Assembly: GCF_020742345.1 (NCBI RefSeq)
Contig: NZ_DYXC01000125.1
Span: 1 to 48,194, forward strand
Length of the DNA: 48,194 bases
Direction: 5' to 3'
Origin: Enteractinococcus helveticum
GTDB taxonomy: Bacteria; Actinomycetota; Actinomycetes; Actinomycetales; Micrococcaceae
In this document: positions 33,284 through 42,040 of the stretch, one piece after another
Position numbering within the stretch: the first letter of the stretch is position 1
Layout of the letters: each line of letters opens with the position of its first letter
The notes under the pieces: generated by a model
What the model was told of the DNA's origin: nothing
Database searches by the model: none
What the model saw: only the letters and a program-made list of their open reading frames with translations
Position numbers and translations under genes: made by a program

Positions 33284-35095
33284 ATGAGTATGCCTGTCCC
33301 AGTGCAACCGGATATTTCCGACGACGACGTCGCCGCCGCCCAGCCTGCGCCGGAGCCGTTAGAGTCACAGCGGCTTTTTGAACTCCACGACGCCAATATG
33401 CAACGCGTTGAAGAACTCTACGGCAAGGCCTTGGACGCCATGGACGGCGCCGAGCTTTTAGCTTTGCAATCGGCGATCATCAACCGGCTTGAGGTCACCA
33501 CCGATGAGCAGCTCAGCGGTGCCGTCACCGGCCAGGACGCTGCCCTATCGTTGGCAGATGTCGGCCGGATCGCCGAGGAAAATCATCGTCGATTTTATAA
33601 CTTCCAGTGCCGCCTAGCATTTCTGTTAGAAGGCTGGTTCGAAAGCATCGATGCCCGCAGCGCAACTCTGGCACACAAGGGTAAGCGTCCGTTCAAGGAT
33701 TCCAAAGATTTCATTGCTCGACTCATCGGCATCGATAATAAGGAAGTGGAACGTCGGTTGCGTATTGCCACGGCGAATCCCACAAAACCGGGGGCTTCCA
33801 AAATGCGGGCACCTAAAATCGAGCGAGCCATGGCCGATGGTAAAATCGATCCAGCCTCTGCCAATTACATCGTCGACCGCCTGCGGTCGATTCGAGCCGC
33901 GTCGAAACGTGCTGGTGCCACCGATGAGCAAGCGGATCGTTTAGTCGCCACGAAAGAAGGCGAGCTCTTAGCCAAAGCGTTGCACGCCGGGCCGGATGAG
34001 GTTCGAAAATTCGCCGACCGGGTCAAGCGATGCACTAACCGACAGTTCACAAAACCCGGTACCCGCTTGACTCCCAAACAGCGCCAGTATGAGGAAGGCC
34101 TACGGTATGTCTCGCCGCTGGGTGATAATCATATTCGGCTTGATTGGGTGCTTACAAAATGGCAGTATCGCAACGTTTTAGAACGATTACGAAGACAGGT
34201 CAATAACCTGCGCAAAGAGATCTCACGAATCAATGACGAAGATCATCTGAACCCCGACGGTTCAAGGAAGTCAGGTGCGGAACGCATCACGGCGGCTGAT
34301 GAGGAATACGAGATCCCCATGCTGTATGACAATCGCACACCTGCCCAACGGTGGTCACATTTTCTGTTGGATATTCTTGAAACGGGGATCGTGCTGACCA
34401 GTTTGCCGGCCGGAAATGCCCAAGACCAGATCAACCAACATTCCAATAACGTTGACCAGTCGTCATCCAATTCGGAGCATGAAAACGTCCATCCGGAAGA
34501 TATCACACCTTCCGGGGTGATCATTCCGGGACTTGGTCGCTTGGTGAACGTGCTGCCAGAGGTGACCGTTGGTCTGCAATTTTCCGATTTAGCTGGTAAG
34601 TATTTGGATTTCGGTTCCGATGATGTGCATGTACAGCGCGAAATCGCTGCACTGATCGAGGGCAGAAAACCGTTTCCAGAATTATACGATTATGAGGCGA
34701 TGGATCTCGATTGGGCACAGTTGCGCATGATGGCCTGCAACGCGTCCATCATCCCTGCGGTGCTCAATTCCAAAAGCGAACCATTAGATGTTGGCCGCAG
34801 TCAACGTTCATTTCCCGTCAATATTCATCGCGGAGTGGTTCTGCGTGACGGTGGATGCGCTTATCCCGGTTGCAATATGCCGCATATGTACTGCGAAGTG
34901 CATCATATTCAACACTGGGAAAACGGTGGTTGCACGTCATTAGACAACGCGGTCATGCTCTGCCGTTTCCATCACATGGTGATCCATCAGTCCGAGGTGC
35001 TCGTTCGACTCAATGACGATCAGTTTCCGGAATTTCTGATAAATCCAACGACCCCAGAAGCAATCTGGGTTCGGAACCATGTACATCGAGGCTGA
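33284..35095 (+). CDS. DUF222 / HNH endonuclease-like protein
   Basis: The 603-residue product has an N-terminal helical DUF222 region (about 60-330) and a C-terminal HNH domain: CAYPGCNMPHMYCEVHHIQHW followed by LDNAVMLCRFHHMVIH, with Cys pairs for zinc and the catalytic His. Such proteins are abundant, often in several copies, in Micrococcales and Mycobacteriales (13E12-type); a role in DNA cleavage or as mobile DNA is suspected but not shown. An Asn/Ser/Gln-rich low-complexity insert lies about 390-415. ATG 33284 follows AAAGGAGGT by seven bases. The gene lies on the opposite strand between ftsH and hpt, which are adjacent in relatives, so it looks inserted. Confidence 0.88.
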   Translation: MSMPVPVQPDISDDDVAAAQPAPEPLESQRLFELHDANMQRVEELYGKALDAMDGAELLALQSAIINRLEVTTDEQLSGAVTGQDAALSLADVGRIAEENHRRFYNFQCRLAFLLEGWFESIDARSATLAHKGKRPFKDSKDFIARLIGIDNKEVERRLRIATANPTKPGASKMRAPKIERAMADGKIDPASANYIVDRLRSIRAASKRAGATDEQADRLVATKEGELLAKALHAGPDEVRKFADRVKRCTNRQFTKPGTRLTPKQRQYEEGLRYVSPLGDNHIRLDWVLTKWQYRNVLERLRRQVNNLRKEISRINDEDHLNPDGSRKSGAERITAADEEYEIPMLYDNRTPAQRWSHFLLDILETGIVLTSLPAGNAQDQINQHSNNVDQSSSNSEHENVHPEDITPSGVIIPGLGRLVNVLPEVTVGLQFSDLAGKYLDFGSDDVHVQREIAALIEGRKPFPELYDYEAMDLDWAQLRMMACNASIIPAVLNSKSEPLDVGRSQRSFPVNIHRGVVLRDGGCAYPGCNMPHMYCEVHHIQHWENGGCTSLDNAVMLCRFHHMVIHQSEVLVRLNDDQFPEFLINPTTPEAIWVRNHVHRG

Positions 35096-35115
35096 GTAAC
35101 TCTCCGATGCGTGTA

Positions 35116-35148
35116 TCCCGGTGGTAGCATCCAATGGCATCACCGGGA
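35116..35148. terminator. Putative terminator between the HNH gene and hpt
   Basis: TCCCGGTG (35116-35123) pairs with CACCGGGA (35141-35148) around a 17-nt loop in the gap between two convergent genes. Confidence 0.55.
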
Positions 35149-35161
35149 GAGCCACATATAC

Positions 35162-35713
35162 TTAGGCGTAGACGTGAGGGGCCAGCGTAGCCAGCACATC
35201 AAGGTTGCGATATTTCTGGTCGAAGTCCAAACCGTAACCGACGACGAATTTATTCGGAATATCCTTGCCGATATATCGCACATCGATATCAACCGCCAGG
35301 GCCTCCGGCTTACGGAATAGCGTGACAATCTCCACTGAGGCAGGGCCGCGCGATTCTAAGTTGGTCTTCAGCCATGACAAGGTCAAACCAGAATCGACAA
35401 TGTCTTCAACGATGAGCACGTGGCGACCCATGAGATCTTCTTCAAGGTCTTTCAGGATTCGGACAACGCCTGACGACTTGGTTCCTGACCCGTAGGAGGA
35501 GACGGCCATGAAATCAATGGTGACTTTCGAGCGCAGTGCACGAGACAAGTCAGCCATGATCATCAACGCACCTTTGAGTACGCCAACAAGCAGAATGTCT
35601 TTGCCTTCGTAATCGCGATCGATTTGTACTGCCAGGTCTTGCACAATGTCATCAATTTCTTCGCGAGTCAGTAGTACGGACTCTAAATCGCCTGCAACGT
35701 CTTCAGCCTTCAT
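35162..35713 (-). CDS. hpt: Hypoxanthine phosphoribosyltransferase
   Basis: Hpt salvages hypoxanthine and guanine with PRPP to IMP and GMP. The 183-residue protein has the type I PRTase PRPP loop VLIVEDIVDSGLTL, the flexible loop region MAVSSYGSGTKSSG and the purine-recognition segment with Lys in IPNKFVVGYGLDFD. ATG 35713 is chosen over GTG 35719 since GAGGA is six bases upstream. It follows tilS by 22 bp on the same strand. Confidence 0.95.
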   Translation of the reverse strand: MKAEDVAGDLESVLLTREEIDDIVQDLAVQIDRDYEGKDILLVGVLKGALMIMADLSRALRSKVTIDFMAVSSYGSGTKSSGVVRILKDLEEDLMGRHVLIVEDIVDSGLTLSWLKTNLESRGPASVEIVTLFRKPEALAVDIDVRYIGKDIPNKFVVGYGLDFDQKYRNLDVLATLAPHVYA

Positions 35714-35735
35714 AATCACTCCTCGTGAGGTCAGG

Positions 35736-36854
35736 TTAGTCCCTCGGGTCTGAGGGGATGACTAATAGTTTTGCATATTCTTCACCGGCTTTTTTCCGGT
35801 AAAGGCTCACATGACCTTCCACTTGGATCGGCCCGGCCGATGACGCGCGACCAACCGGCGGGGTAATGAGTTCTTCAATGGCAGCTAAACGCTCAAAGCT
35901 GGGCTGGGGTGCCCCAAAATGTTGTACTGCAATAGCAACAACTCGCCGCAAAATAGCCGGTGATAACCTCTGCAATGCTTTCAAAGGGAAGCTCAGTTGC
36001 TGAGGTTCTGCAACCACCAATTCGCGATACGTGTTCTGGGCAATGTCTTCTAAGACCTCGGCGTCATCAGCAGCCAAGGTTGCGGTGGTGACCAAACCGG
36101 AAAACACGCCCGGCCCCAAGCCGGTGGTGGCATCCATCAGCGTTGGCAGCAAATGGTTCCTAACCCGAATCCTGGCGATCGATTCGTCCAAGTTCATCGG
36201 ATCTTTGAAATACCGGATTCCTGCCCAAGCACAAATCTGCTCGGTGTCTTCGCGGGTAAGTTCCAGTAACGGCCGGCCAACCCGTATGGGCGGGTAGCCT
36301 GGCAATGCATGAGTGCGTTGTTTGCGAATCCCTGCGATTGACCGCAAGCCCGAACCGCGGGCAATCCCTAAAAGCACCTGTTCGGCTTGATCATTCGCGG
36401 TGTGCGCGGTGAGTACTCCAGCAGCCTGCACGTCATGAGCGCACTGAACAAACGCTTCGTACCTAGCCTGCCGAGCTGCGGCCTCTATACCGTCACGTCC
36501 GGCGGAAACGGTCAGGTTTTGAACCAACACGGGTTGTAAACCCATTGTTTTACAACTCCGAGCAGCCTGCACGGCGACCTGTTCGGTAACGGCCTGCAAG
36601 CGGTGATCAACAATGAGTGCGCCGAAGCTGATCCCTGTGGTGCGTTGCGTTTCAGCCGCCAGCGCGGCCATGGCCATAGAATCTGCGCCCCCCGATACGG
36701 CGAGCAGCACGGGCTGATGATCCTGGACAGACCACGTATCCACCATAGCTTTTAGGGCTTTAACTCCCCTATGCACAGCTGCAGGCCACCCGGTGCGAGG
36801 TGGCCAAACATCTGGCCCACTCATTGGAGGGTCAACATGTGGTGAGACACTCAC
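35736..36854 (-). CDS. tilS: tRNA(Ile)-lysidine synthase
   Basis: TilS changes C34 of the AUA-reading tRNA-Ile to lysidine with ATP and lysine. The PP-loop SGGADSMAM lies near residue 55, followed by the conserved HTANDQAEQVLLGIARGSG and GIRYFKDPMNLD segments. From GTG 36854 the protein has 372 residues. The start is uncertain: AGG lies 8 bases before this GTG, while ATG 36824 is internal and without a ribosome binding site. Its start lies 8 bp after the metalloprotease stop codon. Confidence 0.92.
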   Translation of the reverse strand: MSVSPHVDPPMSGPDVWPPRTGWPAAVHRGVKALKAMVDTWSVQDHQPVLLAVSGGADSMAMAALAAETQRTTGISFGALIVDHRLQAVTEQVAVQAARSCKTMGLQPVLVQNLTVSAGRDGIEAAARQARYEAFVQCAHDVQAAGVLTAHTANDQAEQVLLGIARGSGLRSIAGIRKQRTHALPGYPPIRVGRPLLELTREDTEQICAWAGIRYFKDPMNLDESIARIRVRNHLLPTLMDATTGLGPGVFSGLVTTATLAADDAEVLEDIAQNTYRELVVAEPQQLSFPLKALQRLSPAILRRVVAIAVQHFGAPQPSFERLAAIEELITPPVGRASSAGPIQVEGHVSLYRKKAGEEYAKLLVIPSDPRD

Positions 36855-36862
36855 AGTGTGAC

Positions 36863-37885
36863 CTAGTTGAAGACTCGGGCAACCCAAGCATCCGCGTCGG
36901 TCAGTTCATCCATCGACGGAAGATTCTCGGGTGCATCCCAGACGACATTGAAGCGTTCAATACCCACACGGTCGATCACTGCCGCAACAAAGGCTTGACC
37001 TTGCTTATACTGTTTTGCTTTGGCGTCGAGGCCAAAGAGTTTGCGCAATAATTGTGCCAGCCAATTGTGATTGGTCGAGCGTTCATCAAAGCGCTTACGG
37101 ATCACTCGTACGCTGGGCACAAGTTTGCGATCAACGGCGTCCATGATGACATTTGCGTGGCCTTCAAGCAGTGACATGACCCCGGTTATTTGGGACTCGA
37201 GTTTTTGTGTCTTCGTAGCCTTCTGCTCGGCAGTGAGCTGGTTTTCAGATTCCGGCAAGATATTTGTGAGCAGAAAATCTGTGGCGATGTCCAAAATGTG
37301 TTGTGCCAGCCAGGGAGCCTGCGTAAATTGGGCCACGTGGGTTAGCTCGTGCAAACTCACCCAGAATCGGAAGTCTTCGGGATCAAGTTTGAGCTCATCC
37401 CGGATCATCATGACATTGGGTGCTACAAGCATGAGCCGGGGTTTGGCATCGCCTCCGGAAGCTTGGGCCACATAGGGTTCGAACTGACCCAGAATCTTGG
37501 TGGACAAAAACGCTAACACCGCACCCACTTGTGCGCCGGAGAAACTCGCGGTGACGTCTGAGCCGAGACTCTTCATGAGGCTGTCACTGACTTGGCTGAG
37601 TCGGTCGAATGCCGGTTCGAGCATGACCTGTAGTGAATGGGAGTTCGCGGTGATCCATCCGGGGCGGTCCACCACCAGGATTTCTACGTCGTCGTCAACT
37701 GGCAGGGTGGCCCAGTGTTCAATTGCGGATAATTTACTCAGCGTCGCCACGTGTTCGGCTGCCGTGTAGGCTGCGGCGCGGAGGCCTTCGGTTTCAATGA
37801 TGGCGTCGGTGGCGGGAACTCGCGGGCCGGGCGGCACGAGGTTGCGTCCGGTGGATGCTGCCACCTTTTGGTTAAAGATTTGCAT
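36863..37885 (-). CDS. Zinc-dependent metalloprotease-like protein (DUF2342)
   Basis: The 340-residue product matches the actinobacterial DUF2342 family, often labelled as coenzyme F420 biosynthesis-associated or zinc metalloprotease. The zincin motif HELTHVAQF lies near residue 177 and a possible third ligand Glu is in LLEGHANVIMD. No signal peptide is seen. Its substrate is unknown, and its place between dacB and tilS is shared across the phylum. RBS AAGGG precedes the ATG. Nothing else in the window points to F420 chemistry. Confidence 0.87.
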   Translation of the reverse strand: MQIFNQKVAASTGRNLVPPGPRVPATDAIIETEGLRAAAYTAAEHVATLSKLSAIEHWATLPVDDDVEILVVDRPGWITANSHSLQVMLEPAFDRLSQVSDSLMKSLGSDVTASFSGAQVGAVLAFLSTKILGQFEPYVAQASGGDAKPRLMLVAPNVMMIRDELKLDPEDFRFWVSLHELTHVAQFTQAPWLAQHILDIATDFLLTNILPESENQLTAEQKATKTQKLESQITGVMSLLEGHANVIMDAVDRKLVPSVRVIRKRFDERSTNHNWLAQLLRKLFGLDAKAKQYKQGQAFVAAVIDRVGIERFNVVWDAPENLPSMDELTDADAWVARVFN

Positions 37886-37933
37886 GACTGTGTCCCTTCA
37901 CGTTGAACCCTACTGGATCAACGACGTCGTTGC

Positions 37934-39487
37934 TCACTTGCTGCATCCGCAGTCGGTTAGTACCTCGGCAAGGCGGTCTTGTTCTTCCCTGGCTGCCGCG
38001 TAATCGCCGTCGGCTCCACTGGTGTTCATGGCAAACCAGAGGGTCCGGCCATCGGCGGTCACGGTGAGTCCGGCGTTTGAGCTTGCCACTTCCAGTGTGC
38101 CGGTTTTGGAACGTACCACGCCCGAATATGGTGCTTGGGTCATGCGGTTTCGCATGGTTCCGTCAAAGCCGGCGATCGTGAGGGTGTGGAATATTGGGCG
38201 GAATTGTTCATTGGTCAGCATCAGGTCAAACAGTTGCACGGTGGCATCAAGCGTAGCCCGGTTATTGGGTGACAGTCCGCTGTTATCAACAAAGTGTAGG
38301 TGTTCGGCGTCGAGGCCGAGCTCTTGCAGGGTGGTGATAGTGGTCGCGGTGGAACCGGTGAAATCGGGGGTTGCGCCAGCTGCCAGTGCGGCTTCGCGCC
38401 CGAATATTTCAAACAGCATGTTATTGGAGTGTTTCATGGCAAATCGCAGCTGTTCGCCCAGGGTAGCAGACTGCACGCTGGCCACCGGTGCCGTTTCGGT
38501 TGGTTGGGTTGTGCGCCCGGCATTGGAAAATTCGACGTCGTAGCCGGCTTGTGCGGCGGCTTCGGTCAGACGCTGGGCGAAGGCAGCCGTGGCATAGGCG
38601 GCGCCGTCTTCTACGGCCTCACTGGCCAGTTGTGGGTCGGTGACGAATCCGCCCCAGGTGTTGAGCGGATAGACGGGTGAAACCCAGCCGCCGGTCATGA
38701 GGCCTTCGGTCCACGTCGGGTGTGTAAATGGCTGTGCGTAACGTGAGACGTCAACCCGGACGTCGATGACACCGCTTTGGGCAACGTCTTGTTGGATGGC
38801 TTCCCAGGTTTTATTGGCCAGATCGGCAAGGCCCGCGTAGCCAACGGTTTCGCCGGTGCTTTCACCGTTGGATAGCAGTCCGTCTCCCCCACCAATCAGG
38901 GTGACGCCTTGGGCTGGATCATAGGTTGCTGAAGTGGTGAACCGGTGGCTGGTATCCAGGTGATGCAGGGTATTGATGGCGGTGAATAATTTGAGGGTTG
39001 ATGCTGGCACGATGGCATCTTGACCCCCGACGTCGTATAAGGTGGCGCCGGTTGCGGCATCGACCACCAGCATTCGGTGGTTCAAGGCCAGGTTGGCGCG
39101 AGCCTCGTCCAGGGCGGTGGTGAGCTGGCCGGTATCTGGGATTGGCGCGTTGACGTTGATGAGTTTGTCGACGTCGTCGGCCACCTGATCACGGTCGGTG
39201 GTATTTTCAGGTGGCAGCGCAATCGGGTCGGTTGCATAAATTTTTGGCTCGCCAACCCAGGTTTTGGTAGGTGCCGGGCGTGTTCCCGGGGTGATGAGGT
39301 CGCGCATGTGGTGGTACCAGTCGGCAGCCTGCACCCGGATGACGTCGGCATTGGGTGGGGCATAGGCCTTGGTCATCCCGCCGCCTGCCACAACTCCCAG
39401 CACGATGCCCAGGATCCAAGGCAACCAGCGGCGTCGAGCTGAGCTAGCGATTTTGGCACGCCGTCCGGACGGTTTCGATGCCATCAT
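37934..39487 (-). CDS. dacB: D-alanyl-D-alanine carboxypeptidase/endopeptidase (PBP4, S13)
   Basis: The protein (517 residues) has a basic N-terminus and one transmembrane signal anchor (about residues 23-42), then the peptidase S13 domain: SxxK as STLK in VPASTLKLF, SxN in KHSNNMLFE and KTG in RSKTGTLE. It trims or cleaves peptidoglycan crosslinks outside the membrane and is a penicillin target. AGGTG lies before the first ATG; a second ATG follows at once. It heads the operon dacB - DUF2342 - tilS - hpt and is divergent from ppa. Confidence 0.93.
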   Translation of the reverse strand: MMASKPSGRRAKIASSARRRWLPWILGIVLGVVAGGGMTKAYAPPNADVIRVQAADWYHHMRDLITPGTRPAPTKTWVGEPKIYATDPIALPPENTTDRDQVADDVDKLINVNAPIPDTGQLTTALDEARANLALNHRMLVVDAATGATLYDVGGQDAIVPASTLKLFTAINTLHHLDTSHRFTTSATYDPAQGVTLIGGGDGLLSNGESTGETVGYAGLADLANKTWEAIQQDVAQSGVIDVRVDVSRYAQPFTHPTWTEGLMTGGWVSPVYPLNTWGGFVTDPQLASEAVEDGAAYATAAFAQRLTEAAAQAGYDVEFSNAGRTTQPTETAPVASVQSATLGEQLRFAMKHSNNMLFEIFGREAALAAGATPDFTGSTATTITTLQELGLDAEHLHFVDNSGLSPNNRATLDATVQLFDLMLTNEQFRPIFHTLTIAGFDGTMRNRMTQAPYSGVVRSKTGTLEVASSNAGLTVTADGRTLWFAMNTSGADGDYAAAREEQDRLAEVLTDCGCSK

Positions 39488-39552
39488 GGTTTCACCTGAA
39501 CAACTGGTTTCGCGTTAGCCTGTTTAATGTTTGCACCCTTTGAGCACATTTG

Positions 39553-39579
39553 GGTTATTCACCTGCGGACGTAATAACC
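39553..39579. promoter_or_regulatory. Inverted repeat between dacB and ppa
   Basis: GGTTATT (39553-39559) and AATAACC (39573-39579) form a perfect 7-bp inverted repeat with a 13-bp spacer in the 162-bp divergent region; a second small one, CAAGC-ATAC-GCTTG, follows near 39587-39600. Either could be an operator; the binding protein is unknown. Confidence 0.35.
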
Positions 39580-39649
39580 TTAGATCAAGCATACGCTTGC
39601 CCCAAGTCATTCGGTTCGGCAAGTCTTACCACCAACAGATGGAGAAATA

Positions 39650-40129
39650 ATGCAGCACGACGTCACCATTGAGATCCCTGCCGGTTCGCGCGTCAAATAT
39701 GAGATTAACGAACAGACCGGCCGTTTGCAGCTGGATCGTATTCTGTTTACTTCCATGGAATACCCGACTCACTACGGGTTCTTTGAGAACACCCTGGGCG
39801 AAGATGGTGACCCGTTGGACGCGCTGGTCTATTTGCCTGGCTTTGATCTGTTGCCTGGCGTGGTCGTTGAAGCACGCCCCATCGGGATTTTTTCAATGAC
39901 CGACGACGGCGGTGGCGACGATAAGGTCCTGTGCGTACCAAATGACCCACGCTATGCTCACATTCAGGAACTTGACGATATCGATGAATACCTGATCAAG
40001 GAAATCGAACACTTCTTTACCCGCTATAAGGATCTGGAACCAGGTAAATGGGTCAAGGCCGAAGGGTGGAAGGACCGTGCCGCGGCTGAAGCTGAACTGC
40101 AAGCTTCTATCGATCGTTTCAAGGGTTAA
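39650..40129 (+). CDS. ppa: Inorganic pyrophosphatase (family I)
   Basis: Ppa hydrolyses pyrophosphate to phosphate with magnesium and drives biosynthesis. The 159 residues have the hallmark EDGDPLDALV with the metal-binding Asp residues, YPTHYGFF and the DDIDEYLIKEIEHFF segment. The length is typical of actinobacterial enzymes. GGAG lies nine bases before the ATG. Two possible terminators follow. Confidence 0.97.
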   Translation: MQHDVTIEIPAGSRVKYEINEQTGRLQLDRILFTSMEYPTHYGFFENTLGEDGDPLDALVYLPGFDLLPGVVVEARPIGIFSMTDDGGGDDKVLCVPNDPRYAHIQELDDIDEYLIKEIEHFFTRYKDLEPGKWVKAEGWKDRAAAEAELQASIDRFKG

Positions 40130-40148
40130 AACAGCCCAAAATCTGCTG

Positions 40149-40175
40149 CCATCTGTTGAAATCGGATGGTTTTTG
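40149..40175 (+). terminator. First terminator-like hairpin after ppa
   Basis: CCATC (40149-40153) pairs with GATGG (40165-40169) and is followed at once by TTTTTG. The stem is short but the T-run is good. Confidence 0.5.
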
Positions 40176-40228
40176 AGCAATTTCGCCACAAGATAATTCA
40201 AAAAATTTCGTGTGCTTTGCAACACGTC

Positions 40229-40265
40229 AAACGCCGTGGGAATCCGTTCTCGCGGCGTTTTGTCG
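40229..40265 (+). terminator. Second terminator-like hairpin after ppa
   Basis: AAACGCCG (40229-40236) pairs with CGGCGTTT (40253-40260); an inner GGAA/TTCT partly extends it. It is followed by TGTCGTTTTCC. Confidence 0.6.
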
Positions 40266-40353
40266 TTTTCCACAACAAAATTTTTTCGCCATCTCACCCA
40301 CTTTCACTTGAGTTATGTCGCACAAGACCGCTATGACGTGCCAAGATGGAACC

Positions 40354-40992
40354 ATGTTTGTTGTGACCATGACCCAGCGTTCCGCGGAACCCAGTGAACA
40401 ACGCGTGTCAGATTTCCACCAAGACCTGAAACAATTGCTTAGAGACGAGCTGCCCGCTTCGCGTTCCTCGGATCCGCTGGTCTATCGCCAGGTGTTTACT
40501 GCGGCGTCTCCGGCGGTTGAAATGGCCTTATATGCGATGCGGTTGGGCACCTGGAATGTGGGTATCGGAGTAGGTTCTGCAACCGAGCGCGATGACGAAC
40601 TCGTCGGCCCGGGTGTGCGAGCCGCGGACTTGGCTGTTTCACTTGCGGCAAAACAAGGTCAGCTGGTGTCATTGCGCATTGAGGCGGCCAAGCCTCCGCG
40701 CGGTGTCGAACAAACCCAGTTGGGTAACCATGTCCAAAGCGTTTTGCAGTTACTTGGTCACGTGGTGTCGCGGCGTTCGGCGGCGGAATGGGCGGTCTTG
40801 GACCGGCTCGAACCGGGTGTTCGCGGTCAACAGCGTCGTGTAGCCCAAGAATTAGGGATGACCGTGCAAGCGGTGTCACAAGCCATTAAGCGGTCTTTAT
40901 ATAACACCGAACATGAAGTCCGCAGCGCAGTTATTTTACTTTTAGAACAGGCCGAGGCCGCCGTCAATATCCAATCCAATAGCGGCATGTAA
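40354..40992 (+). CDS. SatD-like helix-turn-helix protein
   Basis: The 212-residue product ends in a helix-turn-helix region (RVAQELGMTVQAVSQAIKRS, about residues 165-184), and its middle part VYRQVFTAASPAVEMAL...WNVGIGVGSA resembles the SatD family layout (nucleotidyl-cyclase-like fold plus HTH), although the usual N-terminal DVVGSR-like strand is missing. It is probably a DNA-binding regulator; target unknown. ATG 40354 is chosen because TTGAGT and TATGAC upstream could be its promoter and GATGGA its ribosome site; ATG 40315 gives 13 extra residues. Confidence 0.65.
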   Translation: MFVVTMTQRSAEPSEQRVSDFHQDLKQLLRDELPASRSSDPLVYRQVFTAASPAVEMALYAMRLGTWNVGIGVGSATERDDELVGPGVRAADLAVSLAAKQGQLVSLRIEAAKPPRGVEQTQLGNHVQSVLQLLGHVVSRRSAAEWAVLDRLEPGVRGQQRRVAQELGMTVQAVSQAIKRSLYNTEHEVRSAVILLLEQAEAAVNIQSNSGM

Positions 40993-41004
40993 CAACAATG
41001 ACGG

Positions 41005-41037
41005 CGACCACACGGTTTGCTGTGTGTCGGCCCGTTT
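41005..41037. terminator. Putative terminator after the SatD-like gene
   Basis: CGACCACAC (41005-41013) pairs with GTGTGTCG (41022-41029) with one bulged C, and CCCGTTTT follows on the plus strand. It also lies after the convergent HAD gene. Confidence 0.5.
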
Positions 41038-41064
41038 TGCGATTGAGCGCAGGGTGCGTGCGGC

Positions 41065-41856
41065 TTAGCACAGGGTGCGGAGCACCGTGGCCAGTCCGCC
41101 GTCATGGACGGTGCCGGTAATTTCGTCGGCTACCTGTTTGACTTCCATGGGGGCCTGTCCCATGGCAACTCCGCGGCCGGCCCACTCCAGCATTTCTACG
41201 TCGTTGAAACCGTCACCGATGGCAACAGTGTCGGCTGGGTCAACATGCAGAATCTGGCGCAGTGATTCAAGCCCGGAAGCTTTCGAAACGCCAGCACCCG
41301 CCACATCGAGCCAGGCGTTATAGCCAACGGAGTACGTAATACCTTGCAAGCCCAGCGACTCGATGGCCGAGGCGAATTCGCGGGTTGAGTCGCCTTGAGA
41401 GAAGACAACGAGACGAACGGCCGTGGTTTCTTGCAGTTCTTCGAATGTCACACCGGTTGCTTGAACACCGAAACTAAAGTCTTGGAAGCGTTCGGTTGAT
41501 AAGTAATTTCCGTCGTCGTCCTCAATGGCGAATCTGGCGGTTGGGACACGGTCGCGCAGTTTTTCTAAAACGGACGACGGGTCGAAGGTACTGCGGGCCA
41601 CGATCTCGTAGCCTTCTTCGAGTTCGGAGTCGAGGCGCAGTGAGACCCCACCGTTGGAACACACCGAGTACCCGCAGTGCAGGCCGATGTCCCGAATGAT
41701 CGGCAAGGTGGCGTGAAATGCCCGGCCGGTGGCGATCAGTACGTGGTGGCCAGCTTCCATGACATTGATAATTTCGGCACGCACTTCTGGGTACATGTGG
41801 CCATCGAAGTCCACGATCGTGCCGTCTACGTCTAAACAGACCATCTTTTTCTTCAT
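41065..41856 (-). CDS. Cof-type HAD-IIB phosphatase
   Basis: The product (263 residues) has HAD motif I DVDGTIVD (near residue 9), motif II in LIATGRA, the type IIB cap in the middle, and motifs III/IV in the C-terminal KASGLESL and AIGDGFNDVEML segments. Such enzymes dephosphorylate sugar phosphates, flavin or pyridoxal phosphate; the substrate is not predictable. The start ATG has no clear SD; TAGAGT sits only 2 bp before it. Downstream of serS by about 180 bp, with a terminator between them, so it is separately transcribed. Confidence 0.88.
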   Translation of the reverse strand: MKKKMVCLDVDGTIVDFDGHMYPEVRAEIINVMEAGHHVLIATGRAFHATLPIIRDIGLHCGYSVCSNGGVSLRLDSELEEGYEIVARSTFDPSSVLEKLRDRVPTARFAIEDDDGNYLSTERFQDFSFGVQATGVTFEELQETTAVRLVVFSQGDSTREFASAIESLGLQGITYSVGYNAWLDVAGAGVSKASGLESLRQILHVDPADTVAIGDGFNDVEMLEWAGRGVAMGQAPMEVKQVADEITGTVHDGGLATVLRTLC

Positions 41857-41969
41857 GCACTCTAGTCAACCATGTTGGGCAACGCTGTGATGAACCAATG
41901 GCGAATTGAGCTGAACTTGACGGTAAATATGGCAAGTTTGCGCGACCGTTGAGTCGTTTGGGTACCAAA

Positions 41970-42003
41970 CAGCCCAATTCCCGGCAGCTGGGGAATTGGG
42001 CTG
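41970..42003 (-). terminator. Terminator after serS
   Basis: A perfect 13-bp stem, CAGCCCAATTCCC (41970-41982) with GGGAATTGGGCTG (41991-42003), has an 8-nt loop and TTTGG on the minus-strand exit. Confidence 0.85.
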
Positions 42004-42040
42004 TGCGGTGAGATTGCTGACTTGCTGCCCGCCAGCAACG

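Noticed and set aside
36863..37885. Coenzyme F420 biosynthesis function of the DUF2342 protein
   Set aside because: No F420 biosynthesis gene is present in the window; the name derives from co-occurrence, so only the zincin motif is reported.
7190..39175. The word GACGTCGT/ACGACGTC looks over-represented, as an uptake or segregation signal might
   Set aside because: Most copies encode Asp-Asp-Val or similar in real genes (for example DDV in folK, PH-protein and dacB frames), so codon use in acidic proteins explains it.
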